Assembly (NCBI GenBank): GCA_964030475.1 | Contig: CAXIPT010000004.1 | Location: 1,696,777-1,760,776, forward strand | Reading direction: 5' to 3' | Length of the DNA: 64,000 nt | Source: Tethya wilhelma | Lineage: Eukaryota; Porifera; Demospongiae; Tethyida; Tethyidae | Shown: positions 32,592 through 45,117 of the stretch, piece after piece | How positions within the stretch are numbered: position 1 is the first letter of the stretch | How the letters are laid out: each line of letters begins with the position of its first letter | Position numbers and translations under genes: made by a program | The notes under the pieces: generated by a model | The model's input: the letters and a program-made list of their open reading frames with translations, nothing else | The model's database searches: none | Told to the model about the DNA's origin: nothing

Positions 32592-35500
32592 CACATGCAT
32601 GTGTGGGTGGGTGTTTGTTTGCCACTGCCTAGCAACCTATATAGGTTTTTACAGGCTAATTGCTGCTTTCTGGGTGGAGGTGACAATGGCAAACAAAATA
32701 TCCTACATAATTTCAGTGAAAATGCTGATCCAATTTAACAATTGGTGATACATGTGAGACACACCCACTGGTTGGCCTCATGGAAAATGTATGGTGAAGT
32801 TCCTGAACATTACCTGTCGAGGAGAGATCATTTTCGAAGAATATTTAAACAAAATAGAGCCTCTCTAGGGCAGTTATCATATATCAGCTATGGCCAAGGT
32901 GGGTCCCCTGTTCTCACACCACTTAATTGCTGAGAGAACTGTCAGCCCCCCTGTGCTTGAGTACCATATGCGTGTGCGTGTGCGTGTGCTGTACACATAG
33001 CATTGAATATGCTCATCAATGCATGTTATGTACTATTATAGTACTATTCAATTTCATTGTCTCCAGGTACCTGGTCATCTCCTCCCATGACTGGCTCCAG
33101 ACCTCCTCCCTGTGAAGGATTCTCATTCACTAGTGTGGATGAGAACAGGGCAGTGCTCTTTGGTGGTTTACAGCGAGGATATGGTCGGGTCAATGATCTC
33201 TACATCATTGATTTTAATAGTATGGTATGTGAATAGAGATAATACATGTCAACTATAATCAGTATCCATATATGTCACAGTGTCATGTGACCATGTATGT
33301 TATTGCGTTGCAATTCTATGGATTATTGTTTGGCCTCTATTATGTGTATTGTCTTATATGAACATGTGCATAATTGTAATTGTTGTTTAATTTGTTACAG
33401 TTTTACTGATGTATGATTGTGTGATGACAGTTGTTGTCCCACTCTTCTTCCTGTGCTACAGCATTGGACTAAGATTGAGCCAAGGGTGGGGGAGTCATGG
33501 CCAGAGGAAAGAAGTGATCATGCTGCTGCTTGTTTAGGCCATGGTGGGAAGCACCCCCAGCTACTTATATCAAATGGGACAGACAATGGTATTTATGCAC
33601 TGAGGGACAATTGGCTGTTTGATTTGACATCCAGGAAGTGGAAGAAGGTGAGGTGATGTAACTGAATCAGAATAATTAGATGTTATGCATAATGATAATT
33701 AATGCTATACATCCACTGTTAGAACATTAGCCCTGCAGGGTTGTTTTCATACTGTATAGCGGGAAAGTTTCGCTGATGTCTCTAGTCAAGCATTGTTTAT
33801 AACTTTCGCGGATGAGCTGTGCGAGCCCATATGTATATCTACATTATGGAAAATCTTTGCGAATGAAAACTTTCATGGATGGATTGTAATTTGAAAAAAG
33901 GCAAAAGTTAAACCTTGAAAAACCTTTCTGCTATACTATAGTTACATAATTTATTGCCAATAAGAGTTATTCACATACACTCACATAATTATACTCACAT
34001 GCATCTCTTGCTATGAATATAATCTCATAATCATAGCTCTCACTGCCTGATGATGTACAAGCTCAAAGATTGGAACACTCTATCACAGCCATTACCTTGG
34101 GACCAGGACTAGTGGAGGTCATTATGTTTGGAGGGTGGCGTGGAAAGGTACTATCAGCAACCATCATTCTTAGATTTAGTAAGTTGTGTACATATGTATA
34201 CTGTAAAAGTATTCATACTCTTTACCATGTAGTTGTTTACATGTACTACAAAACCTATTTTGAACTAATTGATTGACAATGCAAACATAGTCTTGACTCC
34301 TGTTCATTGTTTGTCCTCTCTTTCTCCTCATGTAGAGTTCACTGGGGAGTGGTGGGACCTGGTGGATGTGGTTACCAACAAACAGAGAGCAAATGAAGTG
34401 AAAACAGGTATATGGTAACATCTTTAATTTTAATGATTTAAAGGGTCAGTCAGATGGAGTTATTACGTGGGGCCATGGCAGTGAAATCAAAATCTCAATC
34501 CGATTGGTCAAAATACGTCATCGGAATTTAATAATAACTATTTCACATAGTTGCCAAGATTAGCACATATTGATGATCGCACAGCTCATAGATAATACAG
34601 AATTTACCGCTGAAAATCAGATTCAGCTGGATGAACCAACAAACTAGCGGATAGTAATTTTAGAGCTTTTCATGAGCCTTGGGTGAACTTGTAGTCACTC
34701 ATGTGGAACATTCACTATAGACATTGGAGAGTATTGAGTGTATCCACAGAAATGGACTCATCACTCATTACCTCATCAGTTATTGTCAGGGAGAAGATGG
34801 AGAGACCAATCAGATGAATGCAACAGTGAACATCATAGACTTTTTTTTTAAAGGGTGTGGTCATAATTATTATACTAATATTGCATGTAGTATATCCCCC
34901 TATATTCCTATAATTTTAGACAAAAAGTATTGCAAAGCTTAAGCATCATGACACCATCTCATTTTCTGTTTTCATCATTATTAGCTAAAGAAGAAGAAGA
35001 GCAAAGGCACTATGAAGCCTATCAACAAGCCTTACAAGATGGTCTCAGCATAGCTATCAAATATCTAAAGCTCCTAATGATTGGACCACCACGTGCTGGT
35101 AAAACTTCACTGAGAAGACGTTTGATTGGGGAAATCATCAACCTCATTGACCAAGCCATTCAGCAGCCTAGTACCGGTACAGTCGATGCTCATAATGTTG
35201 TCGTGAAGTTAGCCGAAGAGAAAATGACCAGTGCAGCAGCCACCATCTCTGAGACTACCTGGAGAGCTGTTGGAAGTGATGGTGCAGAGAAGACCGATTT
35301 GGATGAAGAGTTACACCTTCTTTATCAGTTTATCAGTGAGGGAAGTGTAGGCCGTACCAGCACAGATCAGAATGAGCCACAACCAGTGGAAGACAAAAAT
35401 GTACAAGGAAGCTCTGATTCACAAGCCACCAGTCAGCAAAGTAAGAAAGGTTTCTTTGCTAGCTTTTTTGAAGATTTACGAAATACATATTGTGGAAAGA

Positions 35501-36597
35501 GGTCCCAACCATCACAAAGAGCAACGATTGCCACAACTGTGACAAGCGAGCAGAGCCCAGTCGTTGTACATAATGCTGAGCCTGATCCTGAATCAGAAGA
35601 AATCGAGAGAGCATTTCAAGCATTCAATAATGCTCTGAAATCACGTGCCGGTCGACAACAGATCAAAGTCCTACTGGAGAAGACCATCCTCCTCAACATG
35701 GTGGACACTGGTGGACAACCAGCCTTCATCGAGATGTTACCCATGTTGACAATCGGCCCAGCTCTCTACCTCATCTTTCTTCGTCTAGATCAAGAGTTGA
35801 AACAAAGGTACAAGATCAAGTACGTCAGTGAAGACAATGAAGAGGTGTCCCTTGGTGAGTCCTCCTACACCCTTCAAGAAGTCATCTTTCAAGTTCTGTC
35901 AAGCATTGTATGCTTTGGATCTTACACCAGCTCCACTACAAGTGTACCAGAGAGAAAACAGATCACTTCTCAGCAATCTCAAGCTGCAATGCTAGTCGGT
36001 ACGTACAAGGACAAGCTTGAAGGAAGTCCAGAAGAAAAGCAATTTAAGGTTAAGGAAATAGATGCAGTTATTCAGAAAGACCTAAATGAGATTTTAGACA
36101 CGGATCTCTTTGAAGGAGACAGGAATCTCTTAAGATATGCTTCTGATGACCAACTCATGTTTGATGTGGACAACATGGAAGGTGGTGAGGATGAAATAAA
36201 GAAGATTCAAAAACGACTTGAAGAAGTTATTCTACACAATTTCAGTGAGGTTCCCATTCCAGCTTCCTGGCTCATGTTTGGTCTCTTCCTTCGAAGAATG
36301 GGCAAAGCCACCATCAGCTTGTCTCAATGTGAAGAAATCGGTCATCAACTTCACGTAAAGGATGTTCGAGAAGCAATATGGTTCTTACACCATTGCATTG
36401 GAGTGCTGATGTACTACCCTGATGTAGAGGAGCTGAAAGACACAGTGATATGTGATCCACAGATAGTGTTTGACAGTGTCACTGAGCTGATCTTAAATAC
36501 TTTCAAGTTTGGGCCAGTAGGAAAGGCTGAATACGATAAGTTTAATCAAGCAGGCCAGTTTCGTTTCAGTGACATCCAGAAACTCTCAAAGAACTTN

Positions 36598-36687
<90 letters not shown>

Positions 36688-37515
36688 ACTCTTCCTTTTT
36701 TATTTGCTAAATATCAGAAGAGCTTCCATAGGATTGAGGCCAACTATATTAGTAATAGTGTTATTGATGATCACAGTAATTACCATAATAATTATTATGG
36801 TTCCAAATTTTTGTCGCACAATATTTTTCTGCATTCATGATTAACTGCATGCATGTATACAACGAAAAAAATTTTAATAAAAATTTAGAATGTCATGTAT
36901 ATGTCACAAATATAGGCTGACATTGAAACAGCTTCCATGGGAATGAGGCTAACTATTATGCTAAGTAATAACTATAGTTAGTGTTATTGATGATCACAAT
37001 TAAAAATTTGCAAGTCATCTCATACGATGTCATGTATGTCACAAATTAGGCTGCAAATCATTTGCAAAAAGTAAGGGCCAAGCATCAAGTTCAACATCTA
37101 CTACAGTGATAGGTGAGGTTTATAATGCTATAGGTATAATAGAAAGTTACTGCCAACATAGACAGGTGAACTCATTGTGATTTTAAGCCTTAACTTTCAT
37201 TAAGTTTGTTTCATTTTTGATACAACTATAGATGAAGGTGATTGGACTACTGTGTGTGGCTATCTCTACAAATTGGACAGAGCTCAGATCCTACGTCTTG
37301 GAGGGGTGTTAGGGTTGGACACATTTAAACTTCAGCATATGCAGATCCTTCCTGATGACATGGTGATAGCTTGGCTCCGCAAACAAGACCAGGTGATAGA
37401 AAAGAGCGGAGGTTCTCTCTCTTGGAGTGTGTTGGCGAAGGCTCTACAAGAAATAGGTCAAACTGGAATTGCTGAGCAGATCTCTAAAGACAAGTGTACT
37501 ACCAAGGCAACCTAA
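31296..37515 (+). CDS. Unit 4: Kelch-Roc-COR-Death (DD2), gap in COR
   Basis: Exons 31,296-31,827; 33,067-33,224; 33,462-33,647; 34,037-34,178; 34,336-34,407; 34,985 to at least 36,596; and DD2 37,232-37,515. All junction phases match the complete units (1,0,0,1,1,1). Exons 1-4 encode Kelch blades (LALFGGFAISTSP; VLFGGLQRG; LLISNGTDN; VEVIMFGGW). Exon 6 has GPPRAGKT, DTGGQPAF and VGTYKDKL, then COR sequence to DIQKLSKN, where an N (36,597) cuts it and intron (CT)n follows. About 1.1 kb of COR coding is therefore missing, probably from the assembly. The variable segment after LLYQFISEGSV is of the FFASFFEDL type shared with unit 5. Confidence 0.82.
32430..32590. repeat. (GT)n microsatellite with N at 32,529
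   Basis: Interrupted GT/GC run in intron 1 of unit 4; the N sits inside the repeat and probably marks an unresolved length. Confidence 0.85.
33749..33943. mobile_element. MITE, TATAGCGGG-end family, unit 4 intron 3
   Basis: Bounded by TACTGTATAGCGGGAAAGTT and its diverged inverse ending GCTATACTATA. Unit 5 has GGTTGTTTTCATAGTTACAT at this point with no insert, i.e. an empty site. Confidence 0.7.
36597..36684. repeat. N plus (CT)n truncating the unit 4 Roc-COR exon
   Basis: Coding sequence stops at the N inside LSKN(L); the CT run that follows belongs to the intron before DD2 in other units. An assembly join is the simplest reading. Confidence 0.8.
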
Positions 37516-37847
37516 TGTATGCAGGTGTGTGTATAGCACATAAACCACCCTGTGCTTTCTATCCATGACCACAATGATATGATTATAGCCTCTTTGGGGC
37601 TACATAATACACACCATAACACATAATATGCAATATTTGTCAACTATTCTAATATTGTTTGTGATCCATTATTAACCCTCCATTGTTTTGCCTGCAGGTG
37701 TCAGTTAATTGGTGGTGGATCATGTGAACTATATTATATATGAAGCTCTATACATGACAGCTGCAGCTGGAAACTTTGTGTTGTATTTTGTTGTTGTTTT
37801 TTTTTTTAGCTGTGTATAGGTTGATGATTTATACTACAGCTGAATTA

Positions 37848-37937
37848 ATGTTTTGTTGTCTTTTACACTTCCTGTGCGAGCACTGCATGCGCATGCATGC
37901 TAATGACATTGAGGTCACCTGGGAGGGGTTAGCTGCT
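37848..37937 (+). promoter_or_regulatory. Shared unit promoter cassette (unit 5), altered
   Basis: CACTTCCTGTGCG, then TGCATGCGCATGCATGC (NRF1-like, expanded), GAGGTCACCTGGG, but the GC box is changed to GGGAGGGGTT. A hairpin element follows at 37,938 before the start codon. Confidence 0.5.
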
Positions 37938-38016
37938 TAGCTTCGTACCCAGGCCACTCCCTCTTTTTAGTGTTTCACGCTAAAAAGAGAGAGTGGCCTG
38001 CCGGGGTACGAGGCTA
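37938..38016. mobile_element. 79-bp hairpin MITE in the unit 5 leader
   Basis: TAGCTTCGTACCCAGGCCAC at the left pairs with GTGGCCTGCCGGGGTACGAG and AGGCTA at the right. Its right end is 9 bases before the ATG of unit 5. Other units lack it at this place. A related hairpin is at 57,960. Confidence 0.7.
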
Positions 38017-38025
38017 GAGCATGAT

Positions 38026-38793
38026 ATGGCCGCCAAGTCTCAGTCTGATGATCCTATTTATGAACCATCACCTAGATATGAACACTGCAGCTATTGTATT
38101 GATGACAAGGTCTATGTTTGGTTAGGAAACACAGGAGAGAACACAAAAGACGCCATTAGTAAGCTCTCTCGTAAATTAGAAGAGTATGACAGTCTCTCCA
38201 AGACATGGGTCCAGAGGAAAACAAGTGGAACACCACATAATAGAATGTTTGATTGTGCCTGTGCTTCTATTGGAAATAAACTGTATTCTTACGGTGGTAG
38301 TGATAGTGGTGGCTCATTCTCTGGTATTCTCAGCCAGTTGGATACTTCTACAATGGAGTGGAAGTGTCTCACTTCAGAAGTTGGACCCATAAAGAAAGAA
38401 GGCGCTGGAATGGTTGCAGTGAATAATAGGAGCTTAGCATTGTTTGGTGGTTATGGGATCCCCACATCTCCCACCCAGCCAGGAGCTACATTTTGTAAGA
38501 GCAGTGATAGTAGTGGATGGACTAATGAATTCCACATTTTCAACATCATTAATGGTATGATTATTGTATACTGGAAGTTTTATAATAAAAATTAATGTCT
38601 GTATTCAGTTAATGTATTGTTGGTTATCATAGGCATGTGTGTGTGTAACCTTATTCTATAATCTCTCCCCTTCACCATGAGGTCTGGTTGCTCCAACCAT
38701 GGAAACAGCCTTCAGTACTACAATATCAACTATTGCAATCACTAATTGGCATTTTATTACTCTCTTTATTTGTATACAGTACTGTAAAGCAAT

Positions 38794-38826
<33 letters not shown>

Positions 38827-41800
38827 GGGAGTAACTACCATGCAATCTTGCATGTGTATAGTATATAATGTACTTCTATAAAATTAGTGACTGTGTATAT
38901 TAATACTATGCATGCATGTTATGTACTTTACTGATTCAATTTCATTATCTCCAGGTACCTGGTCATCTCCTCCCATGACTGGCTCCAGACCTCCTCCCTG
39001 TGATGAATTCTCCTTCACTAGTGTGGATGAGAACAGGGCAGTGCTCTTTGGTGGTTACCAGCCAGGACATTGTCGACGGGTCAATGATCTCTACATCATT
39101 GATTTCAATAGTATGGTATGTGAATAGAGATAATACATACATGTCAACTATAATCAGTACACTATATACCTGTCACAGTGTCATGTGACCATGATATGTA
39201 TGTTATTGCAATTGTATGGATTATTGTTTGGCTTCAATGTGTATTGTCTTACATGTACACATTATTGTTACAGTAATTGTTGTGATGTATGATTGTGTGA
39301 TGACAGTTGTTGTCCCGCTCTTCTTCCTGTACTACAGCATTGGACTAAGATTGAGCCGAGGGTGGGGGAGTCATGGCCAGAGGGAAGATATGACCATGCT
39401 GCTTGCTGTTTAGGCCATGGTGGGGAGCACCCCCAGCTGCTCATATCAGGTGGGCTGGACAATAACAACAATGTACTGAAGGACTGTTGGCTGTTTGATT
39501 TGACATCCAGGAAGTGGAAGAAGGTGAGGTGATGTAACTGAAACTGTTATGCATAATGATGATAATGCTATATGCACTGTTAGAACATTAGCCCTGCAGG
39601 GTTGTTTTCATAGTTACATGATTTTAAACCAAAAAGAGTCATTCAATTTTCATAACCAAAAAGACATACACTGCATCTCTTATTATAAATATAATCTCAT
39701 AATCATAGCTCTCACTGCCTGATAATGTACAACCTCAAAGATACAACCACTCTATCACTGCCACTACCTTGGAACAAGGACTAGTGGAGGTCATTGTGTT
39801 TGGAGGGAGCGATCAATTTTTGGCTAGAAAGTTACTATCAGCAACCATCGTTCTTAGATTTAGTAAGTATATCATATGTACATTATGTATACTGCAAGTG
39901 TTCATACTCTTCATGAAGTTGTTGTTTACATGTACTACATTTAAATATTCTGAACTAATTTTGATGTTGTAAAGGCTCATTGCTACGTATAACTCCTGTT
40001 CATTGTTTGTCCTCTCTTTCTCCTCATGTAGAGTTTACTGGAGAGTGGTGGGACCTAGTGGATGTGGTTACCAATGAGCAGAGAGTGAAAACAGGTATGG
40101 TAACATCTTTATTTTCACAAAATCACTTTGTTATTACTTAAATTATGAGCAAATTAAATTCACTTGTGGTCAACCATTCAAGTGTGACATTCACTAATAA
40201 TGTAGACTTTTTTATACAGAGTGTGTTCATAACAAATAAGCATACTTATTATGCATGTAAAATCCCTCTAGATACCTGTATTCAGACAATAACATATTTT
40301 AGAACATCACATGACAACATCTCATTTTGTTTTCATCATTATAATTTAGCTAAAGAAGAGCAAAGGCACTATGAAGCCTATCAGCAAGCCTTACAAGATG
40401 GTCTCAGCATAGCTATCAAATATCTAAAGCTCCAAATGATCGGACCACCACGTGCTGGTAAAACTTCACTGAGGAGACGTTTGATTGGGGAAATCGTCAA
40501 CCTCATTGACCAAGCCATTCAGCAGCCTAGTACCGGTACAGTCGATGCTCACAATGTTGTCGTAAAGTTAGCAGAAGAGAAAGTGATCAGTGCAGCAGCT
40601 GCCATCTCCGAGACTACATGGAGAGCTGTTGGAAGTGATGGTGCTGAGAGGACCGATATGGATGAAGAGTTACATCTTCTTTATCAGTTTATCAGTGAGG
40701 GAAGTGTAGGCCATACCAGCACAGATCAGAATGAGCCACAACCAGTGGAAGACAAAAATGTTCAAGGAAGCTCTGATTCACAATCCACCAGTCAGCAAAG
40801 TGAGAAAGGTTTCTTAGCTAGCTTTTTTGAATATTTACAAAATACGTTTCGCGGAAAGAGGTCCCAACCATCACAAAGAGTAATGATTGCTACAATAGTG
40901 ACAAAAGAGCAGAGCACAGTCACAGCTCATAACGCTGAGCATGAACCTGAATCAGAAGAAATCGAAAGAGCATTCCAAGCATTCAATAATGCTTTGAAAT
41001 CACGTGCCGGTCGACAGCAGATCAAAGTCCTACTGGAGAAGACCATCCTCCTTAACATGGTGGACACTGCTGGACAACCAGCTTTCATCGAGATGTTACC
41101 CATGTTAACAATCGGCCCAGCTCTCTACCTCATCTTTCTTCGTCTGGATCAAGAGTTAAAGCAAAGGTACAAGATCAAGTACGTCAGTGAAGATAATGAA
41201 GAGGTGTCTCTCGGTGAGTCCTCCTACACCCTTCAAGAAGTGATTTTTCAGATCCTCTCCAGCATAGCATGCTTTGGATCTGACACCAGCTTCACTAAAA
41301 GTGTACCAGAGAGAAAACAGATCACTTCTCAGCAATCCCAGGCTGCAATGCTTGTCGGTACGTACAAGGATAAGCTTGAAGGAAGTTCAGAAGAAAAGCA
41401 ATCTAAAGTCAAGCAAATCGACATAGCATTACAGAAAGAACTAAAAGAGATTTTAGACACTGATCTCTTTGAAGCAAACAGGAATCTCTTACAATATGCT
41501 TCCAATGACCAACTCATGTTCGATGTGGACAACATGGAAGGTGGCGAGGACGAAATAAAGAAGATTCAAAAACGACTCGAAGAAGTTATTCTACACAATT
41601 TCAGTGAGGTTCCCATTCCAGCTTCCTGGCTCATGTTTGGTCTCTTCCTTCGAAGAATGGGCAAAGCCACCATCAGCTTGTGTCAATGTGAAGAAATTGG
41701 ACATCGACTTCACGTAAACGATGTCCGAGAAGCAATATGGTTCTTACACTATTGCATTGGAGTGCTGATGTACTACCCTGATGTAGAGGAACTGAAAGAC

Positions 41801-43607
41801 ACAGTGATATGTGATCCACGGATAGTGTTTGACAGTGTCACTGAGCTTATCTTAAACACCTTCAAATTTGGGCCAGTAGGAAAGGCTGAATGCGACAAGT
41901 TCAATAAAGCAGGCCAGTTTCGTTTTAATGACATCGAGAAACTTTCAAAGAACTTGAAAAGTGGCATCCTCCCTCTACCACAGCTTGTGAAGCTCCTAGA
42001 ACACCTCTATATCATAGCGCCTATCTCATACTCAAAAGAAAGTTGCACTTCTTCTACCGAAAGGCCTCATATCGCCAGTCCGCTTGAAGGAGTCTGCGAT
42101 GAAAATGTTGTTTACTTTATGCCTGCTGTCCTTCCATCAGCTCAAGAAAGTGATCTTAAAGTGTCCCACAGTCCTGGTGATCCTGCTCCCCTCCTGATCC
42201 GTTTCAAGAGTGGTATTGTACCATTTGGTGTGTTCTGTGCCTCCATAGCTAGTTTAGTGGCTCGAAAGAAACTACGTTGGAATCCTGTGGAAGCACAGCA
42301 ATCAACATCAGGCACACTGGGAGCTAGTCTTGAGCCATTGAGTACATGCTTGTATAAAAATCGTATCACATTTAATGTCATCCGATACAGTGGGAACTAT
42401 GACATCACGTTGATCTCCAAACCAAAACGATTCGAAGTTCACATCCAGACCATCACTCCTCCTTCTGAAAGACCACGTCACTACATCTGTCAACATGTGC
42501 TGAATACAGTGTGTCAAACCTTTGACCATGTCATCTCCAAGATGAAACACAAGCAGTTCCTGTCCTCTTCAAATTCTCTGACTTGCTCTCCTTACGAACT
42601 AGGATTCCAGTGCCCACTACACCCTGATGAGGAGCACATGGCTGTCTGTAGGCCTTACCCTGACCAGGTTGATCCCTCTCTATCAGCAGCTGAGCAATGG
42701 TTTGCCTATTTTGAGAGTAACACAACCCTCTTGTGCCTTGAGCGAAATGTTGTAAATCTAATGGACACTCAACCTCGTGCTACCCAGTCAACCAATCCTG
42801 GTGGTGCTAGCTTAGAGTGTGAAGAGGAAGGACAAGAGAATTCTCAGGCAAGAGGAGGTCTAAGCATCAAGGACAAGTATGGTCTGTGGATTGGACCATG
42901 TAAAGTTGGTAAGTCAAGACTCTGTTTGAGCTTATCCACCTGCAATATTCAACTTGTGTGTGTGTCTGAGCTGCTTACTATATGTAACAGGAAGTGGTCA
43001 AATTGTGGCATTTGTTGTAGTATGTGGTTTAGATAATCAATTGTTCTGACATGTACCATTGTAAATCTGTGTACAGATAGGCTGTTCTTTCCATGAATGC
43101 TTTGAGCTCAGGTTGTTCAGACACTGGCCATTATACACATCTGTTTGGCTACAGACATGAACCCTATGCTATTGTTTTTAAAGCAAAAGTCACTGGGAAC
43201 ACGCTTAGGCTATTTGGCTGTTCTTATGCATTGCTATATATAATATTCTGTGTGCATGTTTTACTGGGTGTTGATCAAAATATCAAAATTTATATTTCAA
43301 TTTTTCTTCAGTTTCATTGTCTCCTAAACCTCTGATCATCTTGAATGTCACAACTGCTCTCCACTCTCTGGTTGACTGGCATAGACTGGGAGTGATGCTG
43401 GGAATAGAGAAACACACTCTGGACTCAATCAAGATCGATTACGAAAAGTTTGGGACATCAAGACAGCGAGATGAACTCATTGATGAATGGCTTCGTAGTG
43501 ACACTCAAGCTTCATGGGGTAAACTGAGTAGGGCTCTTGAGGATATGGGAGAGAGGGTGCTGGCCTCACAGATAAACACCAAGTATGACTGCACTCATCA
43601 CACGTAG
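38026..43607 (+). CDS. Unit 5: complete Kelch-Roc-COR-Death (DD1) protein
   Basis: Seven exons: 38,026-38,554; 38,955-39,115; 39,338-39,523; 39,709-39,862; 40,032-40,094; 40,350-42,908; 43,312-43,607, giving 1315 codons with no break. Residues 1-343 form a Kelch propeller (YSYGGSDS, LALFGGYGIPTSP, AVLFGGYQPG, LLISGGLDN, VEVIVFGGS). A short linker (WWDLVDVVTN) leads into the helix KEEQRHYEAYQQ, then the P-loop GPPRAGKT at about 396-403. G3 is DTAGQPAF, as in typical small GTPases, whereas the other units have DTGGQ. G4-like VGTYKDKL and COR-type motifs follow. A DD1 Death domain of about 97 residues ends the protein. In Roco proteins Roc-COR acts as a GTP-dependent dimer switch; here it would couple propeller binding to Death-domain assembly, which is inference. 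An out-of-frame ATG lies 5 bases before the start. Confidence 0.88.
38797..38826. repeat. (AAT)n microsatellite
   Basis: AAT trinucleotide run in intron 1 of unit 5. Confidence 0.85.
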
Positions 43608-43908
43608 CTAATAAGCTTAGCTTTTAGAAAAATATTAGTTTTGCAAGCTTATTTTGTTTGATATCTAAACTTTGTTCATCCAAGTCAATTAATTTTGTTC
43701 TCCTTACACATTATGAGTTGAGAACCGTTAATTGTAATAGTTTCACTCCTTGTAGTTATAGATGGTATGGTATTATTTTACTCATTATTATCCATCATGT
43801 GTACATTTTGTTTTCTGTTAAAGTGTGAATTCTTTTTATAGTAAAGTTTATAGTTTATTAAAATTGTTTATTATGTGCTATTGTTACCAATGGTGTAGTT
43901 TCAGTGAC

Positions 43909-45051
43909 ATCCAGAAACTCTCAAAGAACCTGAAAAGTGGCATCCTCCCTCTACCACAGCTTGTGAAGCTCCTACAACACCTCTATATCATAGCTCGTAT
44001 TCCATACCCTGAAGAAAAGGATGCTTCTTTGCCTAATATGTCTCTGTCAACATGTGCACACGAAGTGTGTGATCAAAAAGCTATTTATTTTATGCCTGCT
44101 GTCCTTCCATCAGCTCAAGAAAGTGATCTCAAAGTGTCCCACAGTCCTGGTGATCCTGCTCCCCTCCTGATTCGTTTCAAGAGTGGTATTGTACCATTTG
44201 GTGTGTTCTGTGCCTCCATAGCTAGTTTAGTCCCTCAAGAGGAGTTAGGTTGGACTCTTGTGGAACCACAGCGATCAACATTAGGAGCTGGTATCAAATC
44301 ATCGACTACATACTTGTACAAAAATCGCATCACATTTCGTATCAATCGATATAATGGTAGCTATGACATCACGCTAATCTCGAAGCCAAAACGATATGAA
44401 GTTCACATCCAGACCATCACTTTCCCTTTGGACAGACCACGTCACTACATCTGTCAACATGTGCTGAATACTGTATGTCAAACCTTTGACCATGTCATCT
44501 CCAAAATGAAACATAAGCAGTTCCTGTCCTCGCCCAATTTTCTGACTCGCTCTCCTTACGAACTAGGATTCCAGTGCCCCCTACACCCTGATGAGGAGCA
44601 CATGGCTGTCTGTAGGCCTTACCCTGACCAGGTTGATCTCTCTCTATCAGCAGCTGAGCAGTGGTTTGCCTATTTTGAGAGTAACACAACCCTTTTGTGC
44701 CTTGATCGAAAGGTTGTTGTAAATCTAATGGACACTCAACCTCATGATACCCTGTCAGCTAATCCTAGTGGTGCCAGCTTAGAGTGTGAAGAGGAAGGAC
44801 AAGAGAATTCTCCTCAAGCAAGAAGAGTATTGAGTTTCAAAGAAAGTTGTCGACTCTGGATTAGACAAACTAACATTGGTAAGTTGCTTTTGCAGCTTTG
44901 GCCATCCATTGAGTTCCTTCCTTGGCTCCTTTCTATATGTAACAGGAAGTGGTCAATTGTGGCATTGTTTGTATACATGTAGTATGTGGTTTAGATATTC
45001 ATAGTCCTGGTGGTGATAACCTCTTCAGGCTCTCAGTTTGATTACTTGACA

Positions 45052-45117
<66 letters not shown>

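Noticed and set aside
36598..36840. Real C-terminal tail of the unit 4 Roc-COR protein
   Set aside because: The frame continues only through (CT)n intron sequence after an N; the expected COR sequence is simply missing.
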